From: Pseudomonas sp. Irchel s3h17
GTDB taxonomy: Bacteria; Pseudomonadota; Gammaproteobacteria; Pseudomonadales; Pseudomonadaceae
Reading direction: 5' to 3'
Length of the DNA stretch: 64,000 nucleotides
Assembly: GCF_900187505.1 (NCBI RefSeq)
Contig: NZ_FYDL01000005.1
Coordinates: forward strand, 62,001-126,000
The position numbers and the translations under genes were made by a program. The notes beneath the pieces are model-generated. The model was given only the letters and a program-made list of their open reading frames with translations. It searched no databases and was not told where the DNA came from. Shown one piece after another: positions 43,451 to 52,368 of this stretch (positions within the stretch are counted from its first letter, which is position 1; every line of letters starts with the position of its first letter).

Positions 43451-45105
43451 TCCGGCGCCTATTTGCAGTCCTGGGCCTTGCCGCCTTCGCTCCCGCCGTT
43501 TGGGCGGCCGAGGCACTCACCGGCGAAGTGCACAAGCAACCGCTCAATATTTCGGCAATCCTGATGTTCGTGGCCTTTGTCGGCGCGACGCTGTGCATCA
43601 CCTACTGGGCCTCCAAGCGTAACAATTCGGCTGCCGACTACTATGCGGCGGGCGGCAAGATCACCGGTTTCCAGAACGGCCTGGCGATTGCCGGTGACTA
43701 CATGTCGGCGGCGTCCTTCCTGGGGATTTCCGCGCTGGTGTTCATGTCCGGCTATGACGGTCTGATCTACTCGATCGGCTTCCTGGTGGGCTGGCCGATC
43801 ATTCTGTTCCTGATCGCCGAGCGTCTGCGTAACCTGGGTAAATACACCTTTGCCGACGTGGCGTCCTACCGCCTCGGGCAGACCCAGATCCGCACCCTGT
43901 CTGCCTGCGGTTCGCTGGTGGTGGTGGCGTTCTACCTGATCGCGCAAATGGTCGGTGCCGGCAAACTGATCCAGTTGCTGTTCGGTCTCGATTACCACGT
44001 TGCGGTGATCCTGGTGGGTATCCTGATGTGCATGTATGTGTTGTTCGGCGGCATGCTGGCGACCACCTGGGTACAGATCATCAAGGCTGTGCTGCTGCTG
44101 TCCGGTGCTTCGTTCATGGCACTGATGGTGATGAAGCACGTCAACTTCGACTTCAACATGCTGTTCTCCGAGGCGATCAAGGTTCACCCGAAAGGTGAAG
44201 CGATCATGAGCCCGGGTGGCCTGGTGAAAGACCCGATCTCCGCGTTCTCCCTGGGCCTGGCGCTGATGTTCGGTACCGCGGGCCTGCCGCACATCCTGAT
44301 GCGCTTCTTCACCGTGAGTGATGCAAAGGAAGCTCGCAAGAGCGTGCTGTATGCAACTGGCTTCATCGGCTACTTCTACATCCTGACCTTCATCATCGGC
44401 TTTGGCGCGATCCTGCTGGTCAGCACCAACCCGGCCTTCAAAGACGCTGCTGGCGCCTTGCTGGGCGGTAACAACATGGCGGCGGTGCACCTGGCCAACG
44501 CGGTGGGTGGCAGTATCTTCCTGGGCTTTATCTCGGCGGTAGCGTTCGCCACCATTCTGGCGGTGGTTGCCGGCCTGACCCTGGCCGGTGCATCGGCGGT
44601 GTCGCATGACCTGTATGCCAGTGTGATCAAGAAGGGCAAGGCCAACGAGAAGGATGAAATCCGCGTTTCGAAAATCACCACCATTGCCCTGGCGGTGCTG
44701 GCGATCGGCCTGGGTATCCTGTTCGAAAGCCAGAACATCGCGTTCATGGTAGGCCTGGCGTTCTCCATTGCGGCGAGCTGCAACTTCCCGGTCCTGCTGC
44801 TTTCCATGTACTGGAAGAAGCTGACCACCCGTGGGGCGATGATTGGCGGCTGGCTGGGCCTGATCAGTGCGGTGGGCTTGATGGTGCTGGGTCCGACCAT
44901 CTGGGTGCAGATCCTGCATCACGAGAAGGCGATCTTCCCGTATGAGTACCCGGCGCTGTTCTCGATGATGATTGCGTTTGTCGGGATCTGGTTCTTCTCG
45001 ATCACCGACAAGTCGACGGCGGCGGACAATGAGCGGGCGCTGTTCTTCCCGCAGTTCGTTCGTTCGCAGACCGGGTTGGGGGCGAGTGGGGCGGTTTCGC
45101 ACTAA
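43447..45105 (+). CDS. actP: Cation/acetate symporter ActP type (SSS family)
   Basis: 552 residues, about thirteen membrane spans. A signal-like start ([20 protein letters not shown]) is followed by the core with [20 protein letters not shown] and [21 protein letters not shown], characteristic of ActP sodium/acetate symporters. It may carry acetate or other monocarboxylates; its neighbour binds betaine, so the substrate is open. A hairpin terminator follows. Confidence 0.93.
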   Translation: MIRRLFAVLGLAAFAPAVWAAEALTGEVHKQPLNISAILMFVAFVGATLCITYWASKRNNSAADYYAAGGKITGFQNGLAIAGDYMSAASFLGISALVFMSGYDGLIYSIGFLVGWPIILFLIAERLRNLGKYTFADVASYRLGQTQIRTLSACGSLVVVAFYLIAQMVGAGKLIQLLFGLDYHVAVILVGILMCMYVLFGGMLATTWVQIIKAVLLLSGASFMALMVMKHVNFDFNMLFSEAIKVHPKGEAIMSPGGLVKDPISAFSLGLALMFGTAGLPHILMRFFTVSDAKEARKSVLYATGFIGYFYILTFIIGFGAILLVSTNPAFKDAAGALLGGNNMAAVHLANAVGGSIFLGFISAVAFATILAVVAGLTLAGASAVSHDLYASVIKKGKANEKDEIRVSKITTIALAVLAIGLGILFESQNIAFMVGLAFSIAASCNFPVLLLSMYWKKLTTRGAMIGGWLGLISAVGLMVLGPTIWVQILHHEKAIFPYEYPALFSMMIAFVGIWFFSITDKSTAADNERALFFPQFVRSQTGLGASGAVSH

Positions 45106-45139
45106 GGCTTCAGCGAACTACACATAAGCTGCGTTAAAC

Positions 45140-45172
45140 GAAATGCCCCGGTCCAGAGACCGGGGCATTTTT
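45140..45172. terminator. Rho-independent terminator after actP
   Basis: GAAATGCCCCGGTC, loop CAGAG, then ACCGGGGCATTTTT: a 12-bp stem with a T run on the plus strand. Ends the DUF485-actP operon. Confidence 0.93.
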
Positions 45173-45413
45173 GTTGGGCGTTGATTAAAATGCCAGGACA
45201 GTGGCGGCTCATCGCTTGAATCACAGCATTGGGCGCCACCAACGTGCGCTGCCCGGCATCACCCCTCACGGCCCTCTTTGGACCATTACTGGCCGGATGC
45301 CCCGTCGGTAGCTGAAGCCACGCCGCGAGCGAAGTCCAAGGGCTACGCATTACCCGCTCGTGTATCTTGAAACGCCCTTCCCGACGCTATCAAGTGAAAT
45401 GCACGGCGCCTAT
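45173..45413. other. Degenerate spacer, no gene found
   Basis: About 240 bases between the actP terminator and the MFS remnant. A minus-strand frame (to 45350) has poor composition and no ribosome site. The stretch may be the tail of the decayed region that begins at 45414. Confidence 0.4.
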
Positions 45414-45960
45414 TCAGGCTCCCACTGCTTCGACGCGCGTATGCCCTCGGGCAAAGCGGGTCGCCGATGTCTGCAACAACAGAGCGACGGTCAATGTGAC
45501 CAGCAGCACCGGCGTGGCCAGGGCATTCGCCCGGCTGACATACAAGCCCACAGCGGCCTCGCTGTAGCGGCAGGCGATGGCGACACGGATATGCACCCGC
45601 GCACCGCCGAAAGCCATGCCGAGAATCAACAGGCTCAGTGCTTTCAGTAACAGAGTGTCTGGCATCAGCAACCACATTGACGTGGAAATCACCGATAGCG
45701 CGATCAGGGCTGACAGATAAGCCAACAGGTTACGACCGGTATTGGCAATGATGACCAGCACCCCGATCAGCGCCATGCCCATGCCAAACACCGCATCGAG
45801 CACACCAAGTTCAAACAGCGCCCAGCCGTGGCTCGACACATAGACGGGCAGCATAAAGTTGAACGCCCCCGAGGATTGGCCAGATAAGTACCATCGGCAC
45901 AAACAGCGTCAGTGGAAGCCTGGCTGGAGCCGCTACTTCGCCAGCCGCCCGTCGATTCAT
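45414..45960 (-). pseudogene. MFS transporter remnant (C-terminal half, frameshifted)
   Basis: The frame 45414-45902 encodes about five membrane spans typical of the second half of an MFS carrier (GAFNFMLPVYVSSHGWALFE, then GVLDAVFGMGMAL). The matching upstream piece (MNRRAAGEVAAPARLPLTLF) is in another frame and starts at an ATG (45960) that overlaps the eamA stop. A frame change is needed near 45880, at a GGGGG run. The first six spans are missing altogether, so this is a truncated, frameshifted gene left after a deletion. Confidence 0.75.
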
Positions 45961-46853
45961 ATTGAAGTACGCGCAGGACGCGCGCCCATAGCATTGAAAA
46001 TACGCTGTCCATAGAGGCCGACGGCCAGGCCGAGCACGATCAGCACCACCGCCAGTACTTTGCTCAGCGGCACACTTTCGTTGAATACGAAAACAGAACC
46101 GAGCATGCCGAAGATCGGCACCAGCAACGACAGTGGCGCTACCGTTGAAACGGGATAGGTCTTGAGCAGCGAGTTCCATATCCAGTAGGCGAACAGGGTA
46201 TTGGGGTAGACCTGAAACAGAATCGACAGCACGGCGGTCGTGTCTACCTGATTGACGAACGTGGTATAGCCGGCGCTGCCGTTAACCGCGTAGTCGAGGG
46301 CGAACAACGGGATCGGCGAGAAGGCGCTGGACCAGACCAGAAAGCCGAAGACATCCTTGGTGCTGGCCTTCTTGTTGATGATATTGGCTACGCTCCATGA
46401 GGCTGCGCCAACCAGTACCAGAAGCACGCCTGGCAGGCTGACCGAGCCATCGCTGATCATGATGATGCACAAGAGCCCGGCGAGTGCGATCAGCATGCCC
46501 AGCACCTGAAAGCGTGTCAGCGCTTCCTTGAACACCCACCCGCCCAGCAGGAGGGTGAAGAACGCGCTGAACTGCAGCACCAGCGAGGCGATTCCTGCCG
46601 AGAGTCCGGCCTTGATGCCCAGGTTTACCACGCCCCACAGACCGATGCCGAACACCAGCCCGTAACCGATGATGTAGCGCCAGGGCACATCGGGCTTGCG
46701 GATGAAGAAGATCGCCGGTAACGCACAGAGACTGAAGCGGATACCCGCCAGGATGAACGGATCTACGGTTGCCAGTCCCAGTTTGATCACCGAGAAATTG
46801 ACACCCCAGATTGCCGTGATCAGTACAGCCAACACTACGTGCAGTGGTTTCAT
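45957..46853 (-). CDS. EamA-family (DMT) exporter
   Basis: 298 residues, about ten membrane spans in two EamA halves (about 1-140 and 150-285). Openings ITAIWGVNFSVIKLGLATVD and the second half VLVGAASWSVANIINKKAST are characteristic. Members export amino acids or metabolites. It is followed by an MFS remnant whose start overlaps its stop, and preceded by a ferredoxin gene on the same strand. Substrate unknown. Confidence 0.9.
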   Translation of the reverse strand: MKPLHVVLAVLITAIWGVNFSVIKLGLATVDPFILAGIRFSLCALPAIFFIRKPDVPWRYIIGYGLVFGIGLWGVVNLGIKAGLSAGIASLVLQFSAFFTLLLGGWVFKEALTRFQVLGMLIALAGLLCIIMISDGSVSLPGVLLVLVGAASWSVANIINKKASTKDVFGFLVWSSAFSPIPLFALDYAVNGSAGYTTFVNQVDTTAVLSILFQVYPNTLFAYWIWNSLLKTYPVSTVAPLSLLVPIFGMLGSVFVFNESVPLSKVLAVVLIVLGLAVGLYGQRIFNAMGARPARTSI

Positions 46854-47128
46854 TGATGAGTTGCCTTCATGATGGTGGGCTGTGTCACGCTACGGACGTC
46901 AGGCTATCGGCGAGGCTCACTCGGGAAAACAGCGCTTGCATCCAGGCCTGGGCTCTACCTGGAGGTCGATTATCTGGTCAATTTCCCCGCGCGGATTCAC
47001 CGAAGCGGCGGCGTTGAGAAAAGGAGTGCGATCACCATAACCAACATTCTTTACACGGTTAAGCATAATCAAACCTCTTTTAGTTTGTTTAAACGCTTTA
47101 AATAAAGACCGGACTGCAACTGCAACGA
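46854..47128. other. AT-rich intergenic region
   Basis: About 275 bases, with a clearly AT-rich stretch near 47040-47105. It separates the ferredoxin gene from the EamA gene on the minus strand. The 78-residue plus frame (46869-47105) has no ribosome site and lies in low-complexity sequence. Confidence 0.4.
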
Positions 47129-47425
47129 TCAGCTAATGATATCAATGGCTACTTCACCTCTTATCCGGCATTGACAGGCCAGTCGGTATTCTTCACCGCT
47201 GTAACCCAGTACCTCGATAAAAGCCTCTTCATCATCATCCCGAGGATTCAACGCCCCGATACCTGATGTAACCCTGATCAGACAGGCGCCACACGCCCCT
47301 ACGCGGCAGCCCAGAGGAATCACGCTTTTTCCTCCAGCCTCGTACTCTATATCCGTAAAGGGGGCATTGACCGGTAGCTGAAATTCAAGTTGATGCGAGG
47401 TAATAGTTAATGTGTGCAGTGCCAT
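47129..47425 (-). CDS. 2Fe-2S ferredoxin
   Basis: 98 residues with the plant-type 2Fe-2S motif: three Cys in LGCRVGACGACLIR and the fourth in RLACQCRI. It is a soluble electron carrier, a plausible partner for an oxygenase or hydroxylase, but none is adjacent. It lies between the MFS gene and the EamA gene, both on the same strand. Its redox partner is unknown. Confidence 0.92.
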   Translation of the reverse strand: MALHTLTITSHQLEFQLPVNAPFTDIEYEAGGKSVIPLGCRVGACGACLIRVTSGIGALNPRDDDEEAFIEVLGYSGEEYRLACQCRIRGEVAIDIIS

Positions 47426-47521
47426 ACATGCCTCATATTAATGTTCAAGTTTGTGTGGCAGGCACACAGTTCCACGCCAGAGTTTGTAAACAATGGAAAT
47501 AGGTTTTCAAGGTTCAAGAAG

Positions 47522-48784
47522 TTATCGGGAAGTCAGCTCCAGATACAACCAATACAACAGGGCTATCCCACTGAAGGCGGCACCCAACAGGCAAACGGCC
47601 ACCCAGCCAAAGTGAGCATAAGTGTAAGTGGCAGCCATTGCGCCCACACCGCTACCCACTGAGTAGAAACACATGTAGGCGCCCACCAGACGGCTTTGCG
47701 CATCGGGCCGCGCCGCGAAGATCAGGCTCTGATTGGTCACATGCACCGCTTGCACGGCAAAGTCCAGCAGGACTACGCCCACCACCATGGCCAGCAATGA
47801 GCTTTCAATAAACGCGGTTGGCAGCCAGGACAAGGTCAATAGCACCAGTGCAATGCCTGTCGTGCGGTTGCCGAGCCCTTGGTCGGCCAGTCGTCCGGCC
47901 CGTGCTGCGGCCAGTGCGCCGGCCACTCCGGCCAGACCGAACAGGCCGATCTGGGTATGTGACAGCGACAGCGGAGGCGCGCTTAGCGGCAGTACCATTG
48001 CGGTCCACAACACGCTGAATGCGGCGAATATGAGCAAGGCGAAGGTGCCTCTGACGCGCAGCGTGTGTTCTGTCAGATACAACTGGAAGACCGAACGCAG
48101 TAACTGCCAGTAGCTGCCTTTGACTGGCGGCGTTGTCGACGCTGGCATGGTTCGGTATAGCACCAGCGCCATGCCAACCATCAAGGCTGCCGACACGAAG
48201 TAGACGCCTCGCCATCCGGCCAGGTCGGCCACCGCGCCAGAGACGAAGCGGGCGAGCAGTATGCCCAGCACTACGCCACTGGTCACCGTTCCGATGGCTT
48301 CGCCACGTTGGTCCGGGCTTGCCAGTGTGGCAGCGTAGGCGACCACCACTTGAACCACGACGGCCATCAGACCGACCAGCACCATCGCGCCGAGCAGCAT
48401 GCCCCAACCTTGGGCCAGTCCTACTGCGCACAAGGCCACGGCCGACATCAGCATCTGCGTCAGGATGAGTTTCTTGCGGTTCAGCAGATCGCCCAGAGGG
48501 ACTATGAAAAGCAGTCCCACCGCATATCCGGCCTGAGTAGCAGTGACCACCACGCCGATAGTGCTGGGCGGAACCGACAGGCTGGCGGCCATGGACTCCA
48601 GCAGCGGTTGTGCGAAATAGACATTGGCCACGGCCATGGCGCAAGTGACAGCGAAGAGAAGTGTCTGGTAACGGCTGAGGGGGGTGACTGCACGCCCCTG
48701 AGGGGGAAGAGTGGTAGCTCCGCCTGCTGATTTTTCGGCTTCGAAGTCCATTTTCAAAGGTTTTTGAGGGTTCAGCGTCATCAC
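47522..48784 (-). CDS. MFS transporter (drug/metabolite exporter)
   Basis: 420 residues, twelve membrane spans. The N-terminal loop motif GDLLNRKKLIL (loop 2-3) and the opening FAVTCAMAVANVYFAQPLLE are typical of one MFS drug-exporter branch. It is transcribed divergently from an HxlR regulator, 149 bases apart, the usual arrangement for an inducible exporter. The ATG at 48784 is the first in frame; Met2 and Met12 are alternatives. Substrate unknown. Confidence 0.92.
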   Translation of the reverse strand: MMTLNPQKPLKMDFEAEKSAGGATTLPPQGRAVTPLSRYQTLLFAVTCAMAVANVYFAQPLLESMAASLSVPPSTIGVVVTATQAGYAVGLLFIVPLGDLLNRKKLILTQMLMSAVALCAVGLAQGWGMLLGAMVLVGLMAVVVQVVVAYAATLASPDQRGEAIGTVTSGVVLGILLARFVSGAVADLAGWRGVYFVSAALMVGMALVLYRTMPASTTPPVKGSYWQLLRSVFQLYLTEHTLRVRGTFALLIFAAFSVLWTAMVLPLSAPPLSLSHTQIGLFGLAGVAGALAAARAGRLADQGLGNRTTGIALVLLTLSWLPTAFIESSLLAMVVGVVLLDFAVQAVHVTNQSLIFAARPDAQSRLVGAYMCFYSVGSGVGAMAATYTYAHFGWVAVCLLGAAFSGIALLYWLYLELTSR

Positions 48785-48933
48785 TCCATCCTTGGAATTA
48801 TGTGGTTTCGAAAGAAAACCGATGCGTTGATTTTTAGCAAATCAAGTTTTAATATACAACTAGTTTTTGTAAAAAAAATCGTCTGCCGTTAGGGCTTTTT
48901 CATAAACAATCTGCCCGGGAAGGTTGGAGAGTC

Positions 48934-49389
48934 ATGGCCAGACAGAAGCAACTGGCACAGAGCGAATGCCCCGTGGCCCGGACACTTGAGGCTATCGGAG
49001 ATCGTTGGGTATTGATGATCATTCGTGACGCTTTCGATGACGTTCGCCGCTTCAGTGAATTCCAGAAGCGTCTTGGGCTTGCCAGAAACATCCTTACGGT
49101 CAAGCTCAAGATGTTGGTCGAGTTGGGCGTATTCGACGTCCAGCCGGCGTCCGACGGCAGTGCCTACAAGGAGTATGTTCTAACCGAGATGGGGCGCTCC
49201 GTGTTTCCCATAGTGGTCAGCATGCGCCAGTGGGGTGAGCGCTTCCTCTTCAGTAAGGGCGAGCGTTATTCGGTTCTGCTGGACAACGACCTGGCGGAGC
49301 CGGTCGAGATCATCGCGGTCCGTTCCAGAGGGGGCAAGGTATTGACCCCGGCAGATTGCCACCGGCGCGTGGTCAGGCGCGATGCCTGA
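48934..49389 (+). CDS. HxlR-family transcription regulator
   Basis: 151 residues with a winged helix (about 10-105): CPVARTLEAIGDRWVLMIIR, then FSEFQKRLGLARNILTVKLK, and a C-terminal extension. HxlR proteins often respond to aldehydes or disulfide stress; one Cys (residue 12, SECPV) is at the position often conserved in the family. ATG 48934 has GGAGAG upstream. Divergent from the MFS exporter, its likely target. Confidence 0.92.
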   Translation: MARQKQLAQSECPVARTLEAIGDRWVLMIIRDAFDDVRRFSEFQKRLGLARNILTVKLKMLVELGVFDVQPASDGSAYKEYVLTEMGRSVFPIVVSMRQWGERFLFSKGERYSVLLDNDLAEPVEIIAVRSRGGKVLTPADCHRRVVRRDA

Positions 49390-49710
49390 TAGTCGCCGGC
49401 TCTGCCGGCAGCCCAGACAGTCATCCTGTTTCTTGAGGGGCGCGTCATGGGCATCGAAATCCTCTCACTGTCCGATCCGGTCCGCTGATCCGGCTGTCAT
49501 TGGGGAAATGCATGGCGGCGCCAGATGCGGGTTGTATGCGCCGTGCAACCATTGAAGCTATACATTGGGGATAGCCTTCGGCCACCTGGGCTGAGCGACG
49601 CTTGTGTGCACTGCCAGCCAGTCGCCGACGTTCATGCAGTCAATTAATGTATCCACCTTGTCTGCCGCAGCAGGCGTCTGATTGTTCGGCGTCTCGCGGG
49701 CCGGCGGAGC

Positions 49711-49738
49711 AGGCTCAGGGCGAGGGCGCCCTGAGCCT
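49711..49738. repeat. 12-bp perfect hairpin
   Basis: AGGCTCAGGGCG at 49711-49722 pairs exactly with CGCCCTGAGCCT at 49727-49738, loop of four bases. No T run follows, so this is not a plain terminator; it may be part of a repeat element. Confidence 0.75.
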
Positions 49739-49906
49739 GGGCGAAGGGCTGAACGAAAGGGGCAAGAGTGCTTTGGTTACTTTGGGCTGGCACTCGGCTT
49801 TTCGAAAGTGACCTGCCGTGAGGGCGGAACCATAACGGGCCGTTATCGAGGAAACGGATATGTACTCGATCATGGTGCTAGTTGCCGTTCGCTAAAAAGG
49901 ACACAA

Positions 49907-49940
49907 ACAAAAACGGCCGCTATATAAATAGAGGCCGTTT
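49907..49940 (-). terminator. Rho-independent terminator of gltA
   Basis: On the minus strand the stem AAACGGCC/GGCCGTTT with an inner CTAT/ATAG pair is followed by TTTTTGTTTGT. It lies about 36 bases after the gltA stop. Confidence 0.88.
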
Positions 49941-49975
49941 CCGGTGCAACTCAACAAGCTACAACAAGGCAGCGC

Positions 49976-51265
49976 TTACTTGCGGTCTTCCAGCTTGGTA
50001 ATGTCACGCGACTCGTAGCCGGTGTACAGCTGGCGCGGGCGGCCGATCTTGTACGGGCTGGAGAGCATTTCTTTCCAGTGGGAGATCCAGCCGACGGTCC
50101 GCGCCAGGGCGAAGATCACGGTGAACATGCTGGTTGGAATGCCGATCGCCTTGAGGATGATCCCCGAGTAGAAGTCGACGTTCGGGTACAGCGAGCGCTC
50201 GATGAAGTACGGGTCGGTCAGGGCGATCTCTTCCAGGCGCATGGCCAGTTCGAGTTGCGGATCGTTCTGGATGCCGAGTTCCTTGAGCACTTCGTCGCAG
50301 GTCTTTTTCATGACGGTGGCGCGTGGGTCGCGGTTTTTGTAAACCCGGTGACCGAAGCCCATCAGTTTGAACGGATCGTTCTTGTCCTTGGCCTTGGCAA
50401 TGAATTTGTCGATGTTCGAGACATCGCCAATTTCGTCGAGCATGGTCAATACGGCTTCGTTGGCGCCGCCGTGAGCCGGGCCCCAGAGGGCTGCGATGCC
50501 GGCAGCGATACAGGCGAACGGGTTGGCGCCCGAGGAGCCTGCCAGGCGTACGGTGGAGGTCGATGCGTTCTGCTCGTGGTCGGCATGGAGGATGAAGATC
50601 CGGTCCATGGCCTTGGCGAGTACCGGGCTGATCGGTTTGATCTCGCACGGGGTGTTGAACATCATGTGCAGGAAGTTTTCCGCGTACGACAGGTCGTTGC
50701 GCGGGTACATCATGGGTTGGCCCATGGAGTACTTGTAAACCATCGCTGCCAGGGTCGGCATCTTGGCAACCAGGCGGATCGCGGAGATTTCGCGATGCTG
50801 CGGGTTATTGATGTCCAGGGAGTCGTGGTAGAAGGCCGACAGGGCGCCGACTACACCGCACATCACGGCCATTGGGTGGGCGTCGCGACGGAAGCCGTTG
50901 AAGAAGGTCTTCAACTGCTCGTGAACCATGGTGTGGTTCTTCACGGTGCCAACGAACTGGGCCTTTTGCTCTGCTGTCGGCAGTTCGCCGTTGAGCAGCA
51001 GGTAGCAGGTTTCCAGGTAGTCCGACTTCTCGGCCAGTTGTTCGATCGGGTAGCCGCGGTGCAGCAGAATGCCGTTATCGCCGTCAATATAGGTAATCTT
51101 CGACTCGCAGGAAGCGGTCGACATGAAGCCCGGGTCAAAGGTGAAGCGGCCCGTGGCCGTCAGGCCCCGAACGTCGATAACATCGGGACCAACGGTGCCG
51201 GTTAAAATGGGCAGCTCGACGGGGGCTGCGCCCTCGATGATCAACTGCGCTTTTTTGTCAGCCAT
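49976..51265 (-). CDS. gltA: Citrate synthase
   Basis: 429 residues, the length of the large type II bacterial citrate synthases that are inhibited by NADH. Condenses oxaloacetate and acetyl-CoA, the first step of the TCA cycle. Active-site blocks: [29 protein letters not shown] and the Asp-bearing VDFYSGIIL. Transcribed opposite to the sdh-suc genes with a 363-base spacer, as elsewhere in the genus. Confidence 0.97.
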   Translation of the reverse strand: MADKKAQLIIEGAAPVELPILTGTVGPDVIDVRGLTATGRFTFDPGFMSTASCESKITYIDGDNGILLHRGYPIEQLAEKSDYLETCYLLLNGELPTAEQKAQFVGTVKNHTMVHEQLKTFFNGFRRDAHPMAVMCGVVGALSAFYHDSLDINNPQHREISAIRLVAKMPTLAAMVYKYSMGQPMMYPRNDLSYAENFLHMMFNTPCEIKPISPVLAKAMDRIFILHADHEQNASTSTVRLAGSSGANPFACIAAGIAALWGPAHGGANEAVLTMLDEIGDVSNIDKFIAKAKDKNDPFKLMGFGHRVYKNRDPRATVMKKTCDEVLKELGIQNDPQLELAMRLEEIALTDPYFIERSLYPNVDFYSGIILKAIGIPTSMFTVIFALARTVGWISHWKEMLSSPYKIGRPRQLYTGYESRDITKLEDRK

Positions 51266-51628
51266 GTGGCCTCCTATTTATGCTTGAAATCATCAGACAG
51301 ACCCCCCACGCAGGGCCCGCACCACTATAGTGAGATAAATTCGAATGTCAATTTGCCTAAAGTCTTGCTCCAGAAGGCTTTAACCGGACTTTTTCCTCGA
51401 AATTACCTGCCGTTTACGCCTTTTATTGCGCTTGTGCAATCAGCTATTAGGGGAAGGTGAACGCGTTGTCATTAGTAGCCTAACTGTCTATACTCGGCCA
51501 CCGACCGCCAGGGGCTTTTGGGCCTGCTTTATTGGGGGTCGCATCCCTGGGTGGTGGTTACCTGACCAGTGCACTCCCCAACAACTTTGCCCTGATTGTT
51601 AGGGGCTCTTCAGTGTGAAAAAAAAGCC
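51266..51628. other. Divergent promoter region of gltA and sdhCDAB
   Basis: About 363 bases, AT-richer than its surroundings, between gltA and sdhC. A 64-residue plus frame inside it has no coding character. Both promoters are expected here; I could not fix them with confidence. Confidence 0.6.
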
Positions 51629-52003
51629 GTGAAAAGCCAACGACCTGTAAACCTAGACCTAAGGACCATCAAACTCCCCATCACCGGCGTTACGTCGTTT
51701 CTTCACCGTGTTTCCGGCATCATCCTCTTCCTGGGCCTTGGCTTCATGCTGTATGCATTGGGCAAATCCCTGGGTTCCGAGGAAGGTTTTGCCGACGTGA
51801 AGGCATGCTTGACCAGTCCGCTGGCCAAGTTCGTAGCATGGGGCCTCCTGTCCGCTCTGCTGTATCACCTGGTAGCCGGTGTGCGCCATTTGATCATGGA
51901 CATGGGCATCGGTGAGACGCTGGAAGGCGGCCGCCTGGGCTCGAAAATTATCATCGCCGTTTCCGTGGTGTTGATCGTTCTGGCAGGAGTTTGGATATGG
52001 TAA
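51629..52003 (+). CDS. sdhC: Succinate dehydrogenase cytochrome b556 subunit
   Basis: 124 residues with three membrane spans. Family blocks RPVNLDLRTIKLPITG and SFLHRVSGIILFL; the heme-ligand His is in LLYHLVAGVRHLIMD. Anchors SdhAB to the membrane and helps bind quinone. The start is set at GTG 51629. A GTG at 51615 before a run of eight A would be followed by an early stop; in relatives I recall the protein starting a few residues earlier, so the A run may matter (see findings). Confidence 0.9.
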   Translation: MKSQRPVNLDLRTIKLPITGVTSFLHRVSGIILFLGLGFMLYALGKSLGSEEGFADVKACLTSPLAKFVAWGLLSALLYHLVAGVRHLIMDMGIGETLEGGRLGSKIIIAVSVVLIVLAGVWIW

Positions 52004-52365
52004 CCAGCGTTACGAACCTTTCGCGTTCGGGCCTCTATGACTGGATGGCGCAGCGTGTGTCTGCGGTTGTTCTCGCGGCTTATTTCATTTTCCTGATCGG
52101 ATACCTCGCAGCGAATCCGGGCATTGGCTACGAGCAGTGGCATGGCCTGTTCGCCCACAACGGGATGCGTATCTTCAGTCTGCTGGCCCTCGTTGCCCTG
52201 GGCGCTCACGCCTGGGTCGGCATGTGGACCATCGCGACCGACTACCTGACGCCGATGGCGCTGGGCAAGTCCGCGACTGCAGTACGTTTCCTTTTCCAGG
52301 CAGTATGCGGCGTTGCGATGTTCGCTTACTTCGTCTGGGGTGTGCAGATTCTCTGGGGTATCTGA
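51997..52365 (+). CDS. sdhD: Succinate dehydrogenase membrane anchor subunit
   Basis: 122 residues, three membrane spans, family blocks SGLYDWMAQRVSAVVLAAY and the His in ALGAHAWVGMWTIATDYL. With SdhC it forms the heme/quinone module of complex II. ATG at 51997 has AGGAG upstream and overlaps the sdhC stop, so translation is coupled. Confidence 0.95.
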   Translation: MVTSVTNLSRSGLYDWMAQRVSAVVLAAYFIFLIGYLAANPGIGYEQWHGLFAHNGMRIFSLLALVALGAHAWVGMWTIATDYLTPMALGKSATAVRFLFQAVCGVAMFAYFVWGVQILWGI

Positions 52366-52368
52366 TTC

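Larger units (their letters stand above)
49390..49975. other. Long spacer before gltA; no gene found
   Basis: About 586 bases. A 12-bp hairpin lies at 49711-49738. The stretch 49760-49900 includes TTTGGTTACTTTGGGCTGGC and a segment that, from memory, recurs in copies between genes of other fluorescent pseudomonads. No ribosome site with an ORF is convincing. It probably marks the edge of a variable segment. Confidence 0.5.

Noticed and set aside
43459..45102. 547-codon minus-strand frame over actP
   Set aside because: Antisense shadow of a clear ActP symporter.
46869..47105. 78-codon plus frame between EamA and ferredoxin genes
   Set aside because: Low-complexity AT-rich sequence, no ribosome site, no family match.
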